Shown here in pieces: positions 1-9,203 of a stretch of 64,000 bases of DNA. Source of the stretch: Immundisolibacterales bacterium (GTDB taxonomy: Bacteria; Pseudomonadota; Gammaproteobacteria; HK1); contig JAPOPW010000048.1 in NCBI GenBank assembly GCA_026712715.1, positions 1-64,000 on the forward strand, in the 5' to 3' direction. The position numbers were made by a program, and so were the translations under genes. Under the pieces are notes generated by a model, which saw only the letters and a list, made by a program, of their open reading frames with translations, ran no database searches and was not told the origin of the DNA. Position 1 is the stretch's first letter, and every line of letters begins with the position of its first letter.

Positions 1-33
1 CTGGCGAAATTGCCAGTAGGAGACGACGGCAGG

Positions 34-139
34 ATTATTCCGGAAACTCAATCACGACCCGTGATCGATGCCACTGAAATCCCGCACTCTTGCCGTATGT
101 CGTGATGCCACTTCGGAATAATCCGGGCTCCGGAATAAT
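34..139. repeat. Inverted TTATTCCGG motif pair
   Basis: ATTATTCCGGA at 34-44 is matched on the other strand by TCCGGAATAAT at 129-139, a perfect 11-bp inverted pair about 84 bp apart. A third copy, CGGAATAAT, lies at 114-122. A further GGAATAA is found at 614-620 beside tRNA-Asn. No gene lies between the arms. The repeats look like recombination or protein-binding sites of a decayed element rather than a terminator, because there is no short loop. Confidence 0.6.
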
Positions 140-171
140 GGCGCTTATTCCGAATTCGGAATAAGCGCCAT
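138..171. repeat. 34-bp perfect palindrome at integrase breakpoint
   Basis: Positions 138-171 read identically on both strands with no spacer, centred on AATT (153-156) and carrying TTATTCCG in each arm. The right arm runs into the first recognisable codons (Arg-His) of the integrase remnant, so the palindrome sits at the truncation point. It could be a resolved recombination junction, a dimeric protein site or a cruciform. The sequence alone does not decide which. Confidence 0.75.
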
Positions 172-348
172 GCGTACGCGCTCGACCGCTACGAGGACCT
201 CACGGGCTGGAAGGCGCCTGCCGCGGGCGGGCCGCCGCGGCACACGTTGAAGGCGGAGAAGGTGCGGCTCGACACCGCGGCCCGGCTGACCATCGCCGCG
301 GAGCTCGGCCATTCGAGGCTCGAAATCGCCCGTCAGTATTGTGGATAG
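166..348 (+). pseudogene. Tyrosine integrase C-terminal remnant
   Basis: The only open reading in this frame begins in the palindrome and ends at TAG 346-348. It gives about 60 residues reading RHAYALDRYEDLTGW, then ELGHSRLEIARQYCG at the end. This matches the end of the catalytic domain of tyrosine recombinases of the PF12835-like integrase family: the H-x-x-R box (RHAYA) and a C-terminal ELGHxRxxIxxxYxG segment close to where the nucleophilic tyrosine lies. Everything upstream of the RH box, including the N-terminal arm-binding and core-binding domains, is missing, and a stop (TAA 136-138) precedes it. There is no start codon or Shine-Dalgarno. It is a dead fragment of an integrase whose element probably once used the nearby tRNA-Asn. 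Confidence 0.7.
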
Positions 349-632
349 GTCGAGGTGGAACCGCCGCGCCGGGAAGCGTGCTGACGACGCGGCGGTTCGC
401 GGCACATGGCGGCTTCGATGTCCCATCCCGGCTCTGGAAGAACTCCCGGAGGACCGGCAATTTCTGCCCTTCATTGCTCGTGGAGATCCCCTCTCGGAGA
501 GTCGCACAAAGATCCGGCTTTGGGTTTCAGGCGGTCACGCCGGGTCTCTAGATGTCCGCGGGATTTCTCGTGGGAACAAATCGATCTGATTCGATGTAAA
601 TTATTGATTTTATGGAATAAAATAGAAACTAT
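349..632. other. Gene-free stretch between integrase remnant and tRNA-Asn
   Basis: No convincing gene is seen here. AACCGCCGCG (359-368) and CGCGGCGGTT (388-397) form a perfect 10-bp stem with a 19-nt loop just after the integrase stop, possibly a terminator lacking a T tract. From about 585 to 632 the sequence turns sharply AT-rich, unlike its surroundings, which fits a former attachment region at the 3' end of the tRNA. Confidence 0.5.
607..623 (-). terminator. AT-rich hairpin downstream of tRNA-Asn
   Basis: ATTTTAT (607-613), loop GGA, ATAAAAT (617-623) is a perfect 7-bp stem starting about 10 nt beyond the CCA end of tRNA-Asn (minus strand). It could act as a transcript 3' end or processing signal. 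It is AT-paired and therefore weak, and may instead be part of an old attachment core. Confidence 0.35.
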
Positions 633-708
633 TGGCTCCCCGGGAGGGACTCGAACCCCCGACCTAGTGGTTAACAGCCACCCGCTCTACCGGCTGAGCT
701 ACCGAGGA
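633..708 (-). tRNA. tRNA-Asn(GTT)
   Basis: 76-nt cloverleaf on the minus strand with encoded CCA. The 5' end TCCTCGG pairs with the 3' CCGGGGA-type acceptor arm ending GCCA. The D-arm reads TAGCTCAG-CGGTAGAG, the anticodon loop contains CTGTTAA giving anticodon GTT, and the T-arm has GGTTCGAGTCC. It supplies asparagine for AAC/AAU codons. Its 3' end faces the integrase remnant, a common phage or island attachment arrangement. Confidence 0.96.
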
Positions 709-717
709 ACGGGCGGG

Positions 718-747
718 ATCGTAAGGGTCCGGCGAGGCTGCGGTCAA
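718..747 (-). promoter_or_regulatory. Sigma70-like promoter of tRNA-Asn
   Basis: On the minus strand TTGACC (742-747) is followed after 18 nt by TACGAT (718-723), about 10 nt before the tRNA 5' end at 708. The fit to TTGACA/TATAAT is good for a GC-rich genome. Confidence 0.55.
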
Positions 748-867
748 TGCCCGGTGTCGCCCCGAGCCGAAGAACGTACCCTCTTCGACGATGCCCGGCG
801 CGCATGCGACGGTGGCGGTACCGGGGCGGTGCGACGCCGGCTTCCGGGTTCCGCTCCGTGGCGCCGC

Positions 868-2052
868 CTATTCGGTGCCCATCGCTTCGCCGAGGCGGTC
901 GAGGGCGGCCTCGAGGTTCTCCATGCTGGTGGCGAACGACAGGCGCATGAAGCCCGGGGACCCGAAGGCCGAGCCCGGCACGACCGCCACCTTCGCGACC
1001 TCGAGCAGCCATTCCGCGTAGGCGATATCGTCGTTCGTGTTCCTGTGCGCCTCGATGGCCCCCCCGAAATCCGGAAAGGCGTAGAACGCGCCCCGGGCGG
1101 GAATGCAGCTCACCCCCCGAAGCTCGTTCAGGCGACGGTTCACGTAGTCGTGGCGTTCGTGGAAGATGCGGCTTCGCTCCTCGACGTAGGAGTGGTCCCC
1201 GGAGATCGCCGCCGCCGCGGCCGCCTGCGAAACGGAGCAGGGGTTGGAGGTGCACTGCGACTGGATCTTGCGCATGGCGGCGCTGATCTCGTCCGGAGCA
1301 GCCGCGTAGCCGATGCGAAAGCCGGTCATCGCGTATGCCTTCGAGACGCCGTTCAGCACCACGGTACGGTCCGTGAGGTCCGGGGCCGCGTTCAGGATGT
1401 TCGAGAACGGCTCGTCGTCCCACATGATCTTCTCGTACATGTCGTCGGTCGCCACCACGATGCCCGGATGACGGCGCAGCACCTCGGCGAGCCCCGCGAG
1501 CTCGTCCCGGCGGTAGCATGCTCCGGTCGGGTTGGACGGGCTGTTGAGGATGAGCAGCCGGGTGCGCGGGGTGATCGCCGCCTCGAGCTGCTCCGGGGAC
1601 ATCTTGAACCCGGACGACGCATCCGTTTCCACCACCACCGGCACGCCCCCCGCGAGGACCACGATGTCGGTGTAGGACACCCAGTACGGCGCCGGCACGA
1701 TTGCTTCGTCGCCCGTGTCGACGAGCGCCTGAACGAGGTTGTAGAGCGAGTTCTTGCCGCCGCTCGACACCACGATCTGGGAGGCGCGGTACTCGAGATC
1801 GTGGTCCCGCTTCATCTTGTCTATGATCGCTCCCTTGATCTCCGGCGTGCCGTCGACGGCGGTGTAGCGAGTCTGGCCGGCGTCCATCGCGTTCCGCGCC
1901 GCCTCGAGCACGAAGTCGGCGGTATCGAAGTCGGGCTCTCCGGCGCCGAGGCCGATGACGTTGTGCCCCGCTTCCCGGAGCCGGCGGGCCTTGTCCGTGA
2001 CCGCGATGGTGGGAGATTCCTTGATGGCGTGGGCTCGGTTCGAGAGATTCAC
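868..2052 (-). CDS. Aspatate-family class I aminotransferase (PLP)
   Basis: Fold-type I PLP aminotransferase of the class I/II family, most like aspartate/prephenate aminotransferases, moving an amino group between aspartate (or a related acid) and 2-oxoglutarate in the cytoplasm. The 394-residue product is normal length. Visible are IGLGAGEPDFDT near the N-terminus, NSPSNPTG (substrate/PLP Asn), DDMYE, the PLP lysine in SKAYAMTGFRIGYA, and a late RLSFATS that carries the carboxylate-binding Arg. I chose the GTG at 2052 because VNLSNRAHAIKESPT matches the family N-terminus and AGGAG lies seven bases upstream; longer in-frame starts would add residues not seen in the family. It is divergent from uvrB, with about 80 bp for shared promoters. 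Exact substrate cannot be told from sequence. Confidence 0.9.
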   Translation of the reverse strand: MNLSNRAHAIKESPTIAVTDKARRLREAGHNVIGLGAGEPDFDTADFVLEAARNAMDAGQTRYTAVDGTPEIKGAIIDKMKRDHDLEYRASQIVVSSGGKNSLYNLVQALVDTGDEAIVPAPYWVSYTDIVVLAGGVPVVVETDASSGFKMSPEQLEAAITPRTRLLILNSPSNPTGACYRRDELAGLAEVLRRHPGIVVATDDMYEKIMWDDEPFSNILNAAPDLTDRTVVLNGVSKAYAMTGFRIGYAAAPDEISAAMRKIQSQCTSNPCSVSQAAAAAAISGDHSYVEERSRIFHERHDYVNRRLNELRGVSCIPARGAFYAFPDFGGAIEAHRNTNDDIAYAEWLLEVAKVAVVPGSAFGSPGFMRLSFATSMENLEAALDRLGEAMGTE

Positions 2053-2135
2053 GGAACGCGCTCCTGGTTCGACGGGCGCACGGCGGCGGCCCGGTTGGAA
2101 TTGAACGGGCGCCATTGTAGGCGACACGGGTCCAT

Positions 2136-4190
2136 GTGATGGCACGGCGGAACGGAAACGGAGCTCCCGGGAGCGACCGTGGCCAACGGTTCGAGCTCCA
2201 GGCCGAGTTCCGCCCCTCCGGCGACCAGGGGCCGGCGGTCGCGGCGCTGGTGGATGGCCTGGGCGACGGGCTGGCCCACCAGACCCTTCTCGGCGTGACC
2301 GGATCCGGCAAGACCTTCACCATCGCCAACGTCATTTCGACGGTTCAGCGGCCGACCCTCGTGCTCGCTCCCAACAAGACGCTCGCCGCCCAGCTCTACG
2401 GGGAGATGCGCGAGTTCTTCCCGAGCAACGCCGTCGAGTACTTCGTCTCGTACTACGACTACTACCAGCCCGAGGCGTATATCCCCTCCACCGACACCTA
2501 CATCGAGAAGGACGCGTCGATCAACGAGCACGTGGAGCAGATGCGCCTGTCCGCCACCAAGGCGCTTCTCGAGCGCCCGGACACGATCATCGTGGCCACC
2601 GTCTCGGCGATCTACGGGCTCGGAGATCCCGAACGATTCCACGCCATGGTGCTGCACCTCGTGCGCGGCGGGCGCATCGATCAGCGCGACCTTCTGCGCC
2701 GGCTCGCCGATCTCCAGTACAAGCGCACCTCGCTCGAGCTTCGCCGCGGCAACTACCGGGTGCGCGGCGACGTCATCGACGTCTACCCGGCGGAGTCCGA
2801 GCGCGAGGCGGTCCGGATCGAGCTCTTCGACGACGAGATCGAGAGCCTCGCGCGCTTCGACCCCCTCACCGGCGAGACGGCGGGGAGCATTCCGCGCTAC
2901 ACGATCTATCCGAAGAACCACTACGTCACTCCGCGCGACACGGTGGTCGACGCGATCGACGCGATCCGTGAAGAGCTGGCCGAGCGGCTGAACGAGCTGC
3001 GCGACGGGCAGATGCTGCTCGAGGCCCAGCGCCTCGAGCAGCGCACGCGCTTCGACCTCGAGATGCTTCAGGAGATCGGGCACTGCAAGGGTATCGAGAA
3101 CTACTCCCGATACCTCTCGGGCCGGGCGCCCGGCGAGCCTCCTCCCACCCTGTTCGACTACCTGCCTCACGAGTCGCTTCTCGTCATCGACGAGAGCCAC
3201 GTCACCGTGCCGCAGCTCGGCGCGATGTACCGGGGGGACCGATCGCGAAAGGAGACCCTGGTGCGCTACGGGTTCCGCCTCCCGTCCGCCCTCGACAATC
3301 GCCCGCTCCGTTTCGACGAGTTCGAGACCATTTCTCCCCAGACGCTGTTCGTTTCGGCCACCCCGGGACCCTACGAGCGGGAACGGTCCGGGGAGGTGGT
3401 GGAGCAGCTCGTGCGACCCACCGGGCTCGTCGACCCGCAAGTGGAGGTACGTCCCGCCATCACCCAGGTGGACGACGTGCTCGGCGAGATCAACCGGCGG
3501 GCGGGAGTGGGGGAGCGGGTGCTCGTCACCGTCCTCACCAAGCGCATGGCCGAGGACCTGACCGAGTACCTCGCCGAGCACGGGGTGCGGGTCCGTTACC
3601 TCCACTCGGACATCGACACGGTCGAGCGGGTCGAGATCATCCGCGATCTGAGGCTGGGGGAATTCGACGTCCTCGTCGGCATCAACCTGCTACGGGAGGG
3701 CCTCGACATGCCGGAGGTATCGCTCGTCGCGATCCTCGACGCCGACAAGGAGGGGTTCCTGCGCTCCGAGCGTTCGCTCATCCAGACGATCGGGCGGGCC
3801 GCGCGCAACATCAACGGCACCGCCATCCTGTACGCCGATGCACGGACCGACTCCATGTCCCGCGCAATCGGGGAGACCGATCGGCGCCGGTCGCGCCAGG
3901 TCGACTACAACCGGGAGCACGGGGTGACCCCGCGCGGAATCCGCAAGGCGGTCACCGACATCATGGAAGGGGCGCGCCATGGTCCGGCCGCGCACCCGCG
4001 CAAGTTCGCGCAAGCGGCGAAGACCCTGGTTCGCGATGCGGCGATCGGCCGGGACGAGCTGGACGCGCGCATCGCGGAGCTCGAACGCCGGATGTTCAAG
4101 CACGCGGACGACCTCGAGTTCGAGGAAGCGGCCCGGATCCGCGATCGGATCCAGCAGCTCCAGGCCGCCGGGCTGGGGCTCGCGGGCTGA
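2136..4190 (+). CDS. uvrB: Excinuclease ABC subunit UvrB
   Basis: Damage-verifying helicase-like subunit of nucleotide excision repair, loaded by UvrA2 and cut complex partner of UvrC. 684 residues, typical length. Walker A GVTGSGKT lies near residue 50, the DNA-clamping beta-hairpin region has [12 protein letters not shown], helicase motif II is DESHVT, motif V/VI contains GLDMPE and QTIGRAARN, and the C-terminal UVR motif ([20 protein letters not shown]) for UvrC contact is present. The frame opens with GTG 2136 directly followed by ATG 2139; either may be used and no strong Shine-Dalgarno separates them. It stands alone, divergent from the aminotransferase and followed by tRNA-Val. Confidence 0.97.
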   Translation: MMARRNGNGAPGSDRGQRFELQAEFRPSGDQGPAVAALVDGLGDGLAHQTLLGVTGSGKTFTIANVISTVQRPTLVLAPNKTLAAQLYGEMREFFPSNAVEYFVSYYDYYQPEAYIPSTDTYIEKDASINEHVEQMRLSATKALLERPDTIIVATVSAIYGLGDPERFHAMVLHLVRGGRIDQRDLLRRLADLQYKRTSLELRRGNYRVRGDVIDVYPAESEREAVRIELFDDEIESLARFDPLTGETAGSIPRYTIYPKNHYVTPRDTVVDAIDAIREELAERLNELRDGQMLLEAQRLEQRTRFDLEMLQEIGHCKGIENYSRYLSGRAPGEPPPTLFDYLPHESLLVIDESHVTVPQLGAMYRGDRSRKETLVRYGFRLPSALDNRPLRFDEFETISPQTLFVSATPGPYERERSGEVVEQLVRPTGLVDPQVEVRPAITQVDDVLGEINRRAGVGERVLVTVLTKRMAEDLTEYLAEHGVRVRYLHSDIDTVERVEIIRDLRLGEFDVLVGINLLREGLDMPEVSLVAILDADKEGFLRSERSLIQTIGRAARNINGTAILYADARTDSMSRAIGETDRRRSRQVDYNREHGVTPRGIRKAVTDIMEGARHGPAAHPRKFAQAAKTLVRDAAIGRDELDARIAELERRMFKHADDLEFEEAARIRDRIQQLQAAGLGLAG

Positions 4191-4291
4191 GTCCGTCAGT
4201 ACCTCCGGGTTTCCCGGGCGATTCTCCGCGACGGGCGCGGTTGAACGGGCGCCGGCGGTGCCGATTCCGAGAGTCCGGGCGACGCGGGGGA

Positions 4292-4320
4292 TTGCCCGGG
4301 AGCCTGCGGAAAGGTATCTT
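4292..4320 (+). promoter_or_regulatory. Sigma70-like promoter of tRNA-Val
   Basis: TTGCCC (4292-4297), a 17-nt spacer and TATCTT (4315-4320), ending 11 nt before the mature tRNA-Val 5' end. Spacing is ideal and the hexamers match four of six bases each, so tRNA-Val probably has its own transcript. Confidence 0.5.
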
Positions 4321-4331
4321 TCCCGCCGGCC

Positions 4332-4406
4332 AGGCGCGTAGCTCAGTGGTAGAGCACTACCTTGACATGGTAGGGGTCGCTGGTTCAATCCCAGCCGCGC
4401 CTACCA
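4332..4406 (+). tRNA. tRNA-Val(GAC)
   Basis: 75-nt cloverleaf with encoded CCA. AGGCGCG at the 5' end pairs with CGCGCCT at the 3' end. The anticodon arm CTACC-TTGACAT-GGTAG gives anticodon GAC, which reads GUC and GUU. The T-arm is GCTGGTTCAATCCCAGC. It lies between uvrB and the 3' end of thrS. Confidence 0.97.
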
Positions 4407-4574
4407 CCCTTCGGTCCTGATCTCGCCCGCTCCGGCGCCGCATCGGGCCGCTGGCCCGCGCGGGCGGAGCCTTCGAGAACGATGCGCCCGAAACGCGCGC
4501 CTGCCCCGACTCGATCCTTGCGACGGCGGCCGGCATCGACCCGAAAGCCGGCGCCGGACCCCGGACGGCACGAT

Positions 4575-6524
4575 TCAGTCGGCGGCCTCCTTCAGCCCGG
4601 CCCCGGGTGGAGGCGCCTTCGACGCCACCTCTTGCGCAAGGGCGGCGACCGCCGCATCCAGCGCCAGGGTCTCCTGCCGGCGGGTCCCGAGGCGGCGCAC
4701 CGTGACCGTGCCTTCGTCCGCCTCGGAGCGGCCCGCGACGAGAATGACCGGAACCTTCGACACGCTGTGCTGGCGTACCTTGTAGGAGATCGTCTCGTTG
4801 CGGACATCGGCCCGGGCCCGCAGGCCCGCCGCTTCGAGCCGGCGCACGCATTCGCGGGCATGTTCGTCCGCATCCGACACGACGGTGGCCACGACGGCCT
4901 GGACCGGAGCCAGCCAGAGCGGAAGGCTGCCCGCGTAGTGCTCGATCAGGATTCCCGCGAACCGCTCGAGGGAACCGAACAATGCCCGGTGCAGCATTAC
5001 CGGAACGTGCTTGCGGCCGTCCTCGCCGACGTAGGCGGCGCCGAGCCGCTCCGGCAGGTTGAGGTCGACCTGCAGGGTGCCGCACTGCCAGTCCCGGCCG
5101 ATCGCGTCGCGCAGCACGAACTCGAGCTTCGGGCCGTAGAAGGCGCCCTCGCCGGGATTCACGGTGTACTCGAGCCCGGTGGACTCGACCGCCGACAGGA
5201 GCGCCGCCTCCGCCCGGTCCCAGATCTCGTCCGCGCCGACCCGCCGCTCGGGCCGATCGGCGAACTTGATGTGCACGTCGGCGAAGCCGAAGTCGCGGTA
5301 GATGCTGAGGATGAGCTCGCACACTCCCCGGCACTCGGCGGTGATCTGCTCGGGGGTGCAGAAGATGTGGGCGTCGTCCTGGGTGAACGCGCGCACCCGC
5401 AGCAGCCCGTGCAGGGCGCCGGACGGCTCGAACCGGTGCACCTTGCCGAACTCGCTCAGGCGAAGCGGCAGGTCCTTGTAGCTCGTGATGCCGTGGTTGA
5501 AGACCTGGAGGCTGCCCGGGCAGTTCATCGGCTTGAGCGCAAACACCCGTTCGTCCTGCGTCTCGGTGGTGTACATGTGCTCGGCGAACGTCTCCCAGTG
5601 TCCGGACGCTTCCCAGAGCGACCGATCCATGATGTCCGGTGTGTTGACCTCCCGGTAGCCGGCCGCATCCTGGCGCGCGCGCATGTAGTCGATGAGGCCC
5701 TGGAACAGGGTCCAGCCGTCGGGGTGCCAGAACACCGCTCCCGGCGCCTCTTCCTGGAAGTGGAAGAGGTCCATCTGGCGTCCGAGCCGGCGGTGGTCGC
5801 GCCGTTCCGCTTCCTCGAGGCGCCGCAGGTGTGCCCGCAACGCCTTCGGATCCGCCCAGGCGGTGCCGTAGATGCGCTGGAGCATGGGGTTGCTCGAGTC
5901 TCCGCGCCAGTAGGCTCCCGCCACCGAAGTAAGCTTGAACGCCGTGCCGAGCCGCCCGGTCGACGGGAGATGCGGTCCACGGCACAGATCGATGAACGCT
6001 CCCTGGCGGTAGACGGTGATCGCCTCGCCCTCGGAGATGCTCTCGACGATCTCAGCCTTGTACTCCTCGCCGATGCCGCGAAAGAACTCCACCGCTTCGG
6101 CGCGGTCCCAGACCTCGCGCTCAACGGGCTCGTCGCGGGCCACGATCGCGCGCATCCGTTCCTCGATCCGTTCGAGGTCGTCGGGGGTGAACGGCTCGTC
6201 GCGGGCGAAGTCGTAGTAGAAGCCGTTCTCGATGGTGGGGCCGATGGTGACCTGGGTGCCGGGATAGAGCTCCTTGACGGCCTCCGCGAGGACGTGGGCC
6301 GCATCGTGGCGCAGGAGGTCGAGCCCGTCGGGCTCGGACCGGGTGACGACGCAAGCGCGTACGTCGGTTTCGATGAGGGCGGCAAGATCGCGCAGCTCGT
6401 CGTCGACGCGCAGGGCGACGGCGTCGCGAGCGAGCCGCCGGCCGATGGACTCGGCGAGCTCGATCCCGCTGATCGGATTGTCGAACCGGCGGACGGTCCC
6501 GTCGGGGAGGGTGATGTTCGGCAT
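4575..6524 (-). CDS. thrS: Threonine--tRNA ligase
   Basis: Charges tRNA-Thr with threonine in the cytoplasm. 649 residues, close to the E. coli enzyme. Domain order is clear: N-terminal TGS-type domain (residues 1-60), the editing domain with its [16 protein letters not shown] zinc-type motif around residue 75 and the second editing motif [10 protein letters not shown] near 180, the class II catalytic core from about 240 with [10 protein letters not shown] (zinc Cys) and [14 protein letters not shown], and a C-terminal anticodon-binding domain from about 540. In E. coli-type genomes thrS is the first gene of the infC operon; here it points away from infC, with a 303-bp gap, so the E. coli read-through arrangement is not possible. 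The product end at 4575 sits 168 bp past tRNA-Val. Confidence 0.97.
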   Translation of the reverse strand: MPNITLPDGTVRRFDNPISGIELAESIGRRLARDAVALRVDDELRDLAALIETDVRACVVTRSEPDGLDLLRHDAAHVLAEAVKELYPGTQVTIGPTIENGFYYDFARDEPFTPDDLERIEERMRAIVARDEPVEREVWDRAEAVEFFRGIGEEYKAEIVESISEGEAITVYRQGAFIDLCRGPHLPSTGRLGTAFKLTSVAGAYWRGDSSNPMLQRIYGTAWADPKALRAHLRRLEEAERRDHRRLGRQMDLFHFQEEAPGAVFWHPDGWTLFQGLIDYMRARQDAAGYREVNTPDIMDRSLWEASGHWETFAEHMYTTETQDERVFALKPMNCPGSLQVFNHGITSYKDLPLRLSEFGKVHRFEPSGALHGLLRVRAFTQDDAHIFCTPEQITAECRGVCELILSIYRDFGFADVHIKFADRPERRVGADEIWDRAEAALLSAVESTGLEYTVNPGEGAFYGPKLEFVLRDAIGRDWQCGTLQVDLNLPERLGAAYVGEDGRKHVPVMLHRALFGSLERFAGILIEHYAGSLPLWLAPVQAVVATVVSDADEHARECVRRLEAAGLRARADVRNETISYKVRQHSVSKVPVILVAGRSEADEGTVTVRRLGTRRQETLALDAAVAALAQEVASKAPPPGAGLKEAAD

Positions 6525-6715
6525 GATGGGGTCCTCGTTACCCGGAGGCGCACGTTCGATGCGATCGAGCCGGTGATGTTGGCGAAAAGCGCGCGCAGGC
6601 TACCGAATCGGAGGTGGGATGGCAACGCGCCGTGCCCGAGCGTGACAGCGCGTGGGCGCAAGGCCACCGGCGCCCGAATTTCGTTCTGTCACCGTTATCT
6701 CCGGGCCTTGCAGGG

Positions 6716-6744
6716 TTGAGAATCCCTTGTCGCGTGCGTATGAT
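6716..6744 (+). promoter_or_regulatory. Sigma70 promoter of the infC operon
   Basis: TTGAGA (6716-6721), exactly 17 nt, then TATGAT (6739-6744). This is the best sigma70 match in the window and points into infC, giving an untranslated leader of roughly 77 nt. It shows that infC is not dependent on thrS read-through. Confidence 0.75.
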
Positions 6745-6767
6745 TCGCACCCCTGGCGGCGGCCGGC

Positions 6768-6792
6768 GCCGTGCGTAGCCACGTCGCACGGC
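6768..6792 (+). promoter_or_regulatory. Hairpin in the infC leader
   Basis: GCCGTGCG (6768-6775), a 9-nt loop and CGCACGGC (6785-6792) form a perfect 8-bp stem in the 5' leader, ending 24 nt before the Shine-Dalgarno. No T tract follows, so it is more likely an mRNA structural element than a terminator. Confidence 0.5.
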
Positions 6793-6815
6793 GAGGTTCG
6801 TGAAGTCGCGACAGT

Positions 6816-6830
6816 GGAGGAGTTGGCATC
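6816..6830 (+). promoter_or_regulatory. Strong ribosome site with ATC start for infC
   Basis: GGAGGAG at 6816-6822, five bases, then ATC at 6828-6830. No ATG, GTG or TTG in this frame lies at a usable distance until TTG 6885, which would delete the conserved [14 protein letters not shown] segment. Non-AUG starts of this class (AUU in E. coli) let IF3 repress its own translation. Confidence 0.8.
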
Positions 6831-7475
6831 GCTGCAGAAAAGCGTAATCGCGTAAACGGCGAAATCCGGGCCGAGAAGCTCCGATTGATCGGAGAGGACG
6901 GAACCCAGCTCGGGATTGTCTCCGTGGAAGAAGCGCTGGCGGAAGCCGAGGAAAGGGGCTTCGACGTCGTCGAGATGTCCCCCAACGCCGACCCGCCCGT
7001 TTGCCGACTGATGGATTACGGCAAGTTCCAGTTCCAACAGAGCAAGAAGAGACAGGCCGCGCGGCGCAAGCAGTTGCAGACCCAGATCAAGGAGGTCAAG
7101 TTTCGGCCGGGCACGGATGATGGCGACTATCAGGTCAAGCTGAGAAACCTGCGACGATTTCTCGATCATGGACACAAGATCAAGGTCACGTTGTGGTTCC
7201 GGGGACGGGAAATGGCTCACCAGGATCTCGGACTCAGGCTCCTCAGGCGCATCGAGGGCGATCTGGAAGAAGACGCGAAAATCGAGCAGTTCCCGAAGCT
7301 GGAGGGGAGGCGGCTTGCCATGGTGATGACACCGAGAAGGCCGCCGTCGATCCGGCCGGGGCGCAAGCCGACCGAGGAGCGGGAGATGGATGCAGGCGCG
7401 GCCGGGGAGGGCGTGCATGCCCGGGCCCCGAGTACCGGCGAGACGGTACGTGACGAGGCCGCCGCCGCCGGCTGA
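6828..7475 (+). CDS. infC: Translation initiation factor IF-3
   Basis: IF-3 binds the 30S subunit, checks the start codon-initiator tRNA pairing and blocks early 50S joining. Start is the ATC at 6828 (see separate entry), giving 215 residues beginning [19 protein letters not shown]. Family hallmarks are [15 protein letters not shown], the IF3 signature [38 protein letters not shown] in the linker/C-domain, and [10 protein letters not shown] roughly 35-residue Gly/Ala-rich tail after KPTEEREM extends it beyond the E. coli protein. First gene of the rpmI-rplT-pheS-pheT-ihfA operon, with a strong sigma70 promoter about 85 bp upstream. Confidence 0.95.
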   Translation: MAAEKRNRVNGEIRAEKLRLIGEDGTQLGIVSVEEALAEAEERGFDVVEMSPNADPPVCRLMDYGKFQFQQSKKRQAARRKQLQTQIKEVKFRPGTDDGDYQVKLRNLRRFLDHGHKIKVTLWFRGREMAHQDLGLRLLRRIEGDLEEDAKIEQFPKLEGRRLAMVMTPRRPPSIRPGRKPTEEREMDAGAAGEGVHARAPSTGETVRDEAAAAG

Positions 7476-7507
7476 GCCGTTCCGACGGGACGAAAGGACG
7501 AATCAAC

Positions 7508-7705
7508 ATGCCCAAGATGAAGAGCAACCGGGGAGCGGCGAAGCGATTCAAGCGCGCCGCCAACGGCAGCTTCCGGAGCCGGCAGTCGTACCGGAGCCAC
7601 ATCCTTACCAAGAAGGCCCCGAAGCGCAAGCGTCAGCTTCGTTCTCCGGCCACTGTCGACCCGGCCGACGTCCCGAACGTCCGCCGACTGTTGCCATACG
7701 CCTGA
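7508..7705 (+). CDS. rpmI: 50S ribosomal protein L35
   Basis: 65-residue basic protein of the large ribosomal subunit. It starts [16 protein letters not shown], the family signature, and has the usual [17 protein letters not shown] centre. It is preceded by a GGACGAAAGGA Shine-Dalgarno region 32 bp after infC and followed 15 bp later by rplT, the standard order. Confidence 0.97.
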   Translation: MPKMKSNRGAAKRFKRAANGSFRSRQSYRSHILTKKAPKRKRQLRSPATVDPADVPNVRRLLPYA

Positions 7706-7720
7706 TTCGGAGACCCGGCG

Positions 7721-9191
<1,471 letters not shown>

Positions 9192-9203
9192 GCGGGGGGC
9201 GAA

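Noticed and set aside
347..460. Possible duplicated tRNA-Asn 3' end as the far attachment site
   Set aside because: I looked for a copy of the T-arm and CCA end between 1 and 632 and saw none; the second site, if any, is outside the window.
671..2335. Long open frames on both strands over the aminotransferase and into uvrB
   Set aside because: They are shadow frames of high-GC genes: composition is Arg/Pro/Ala-rich with no family motif, and the true frames are clear.
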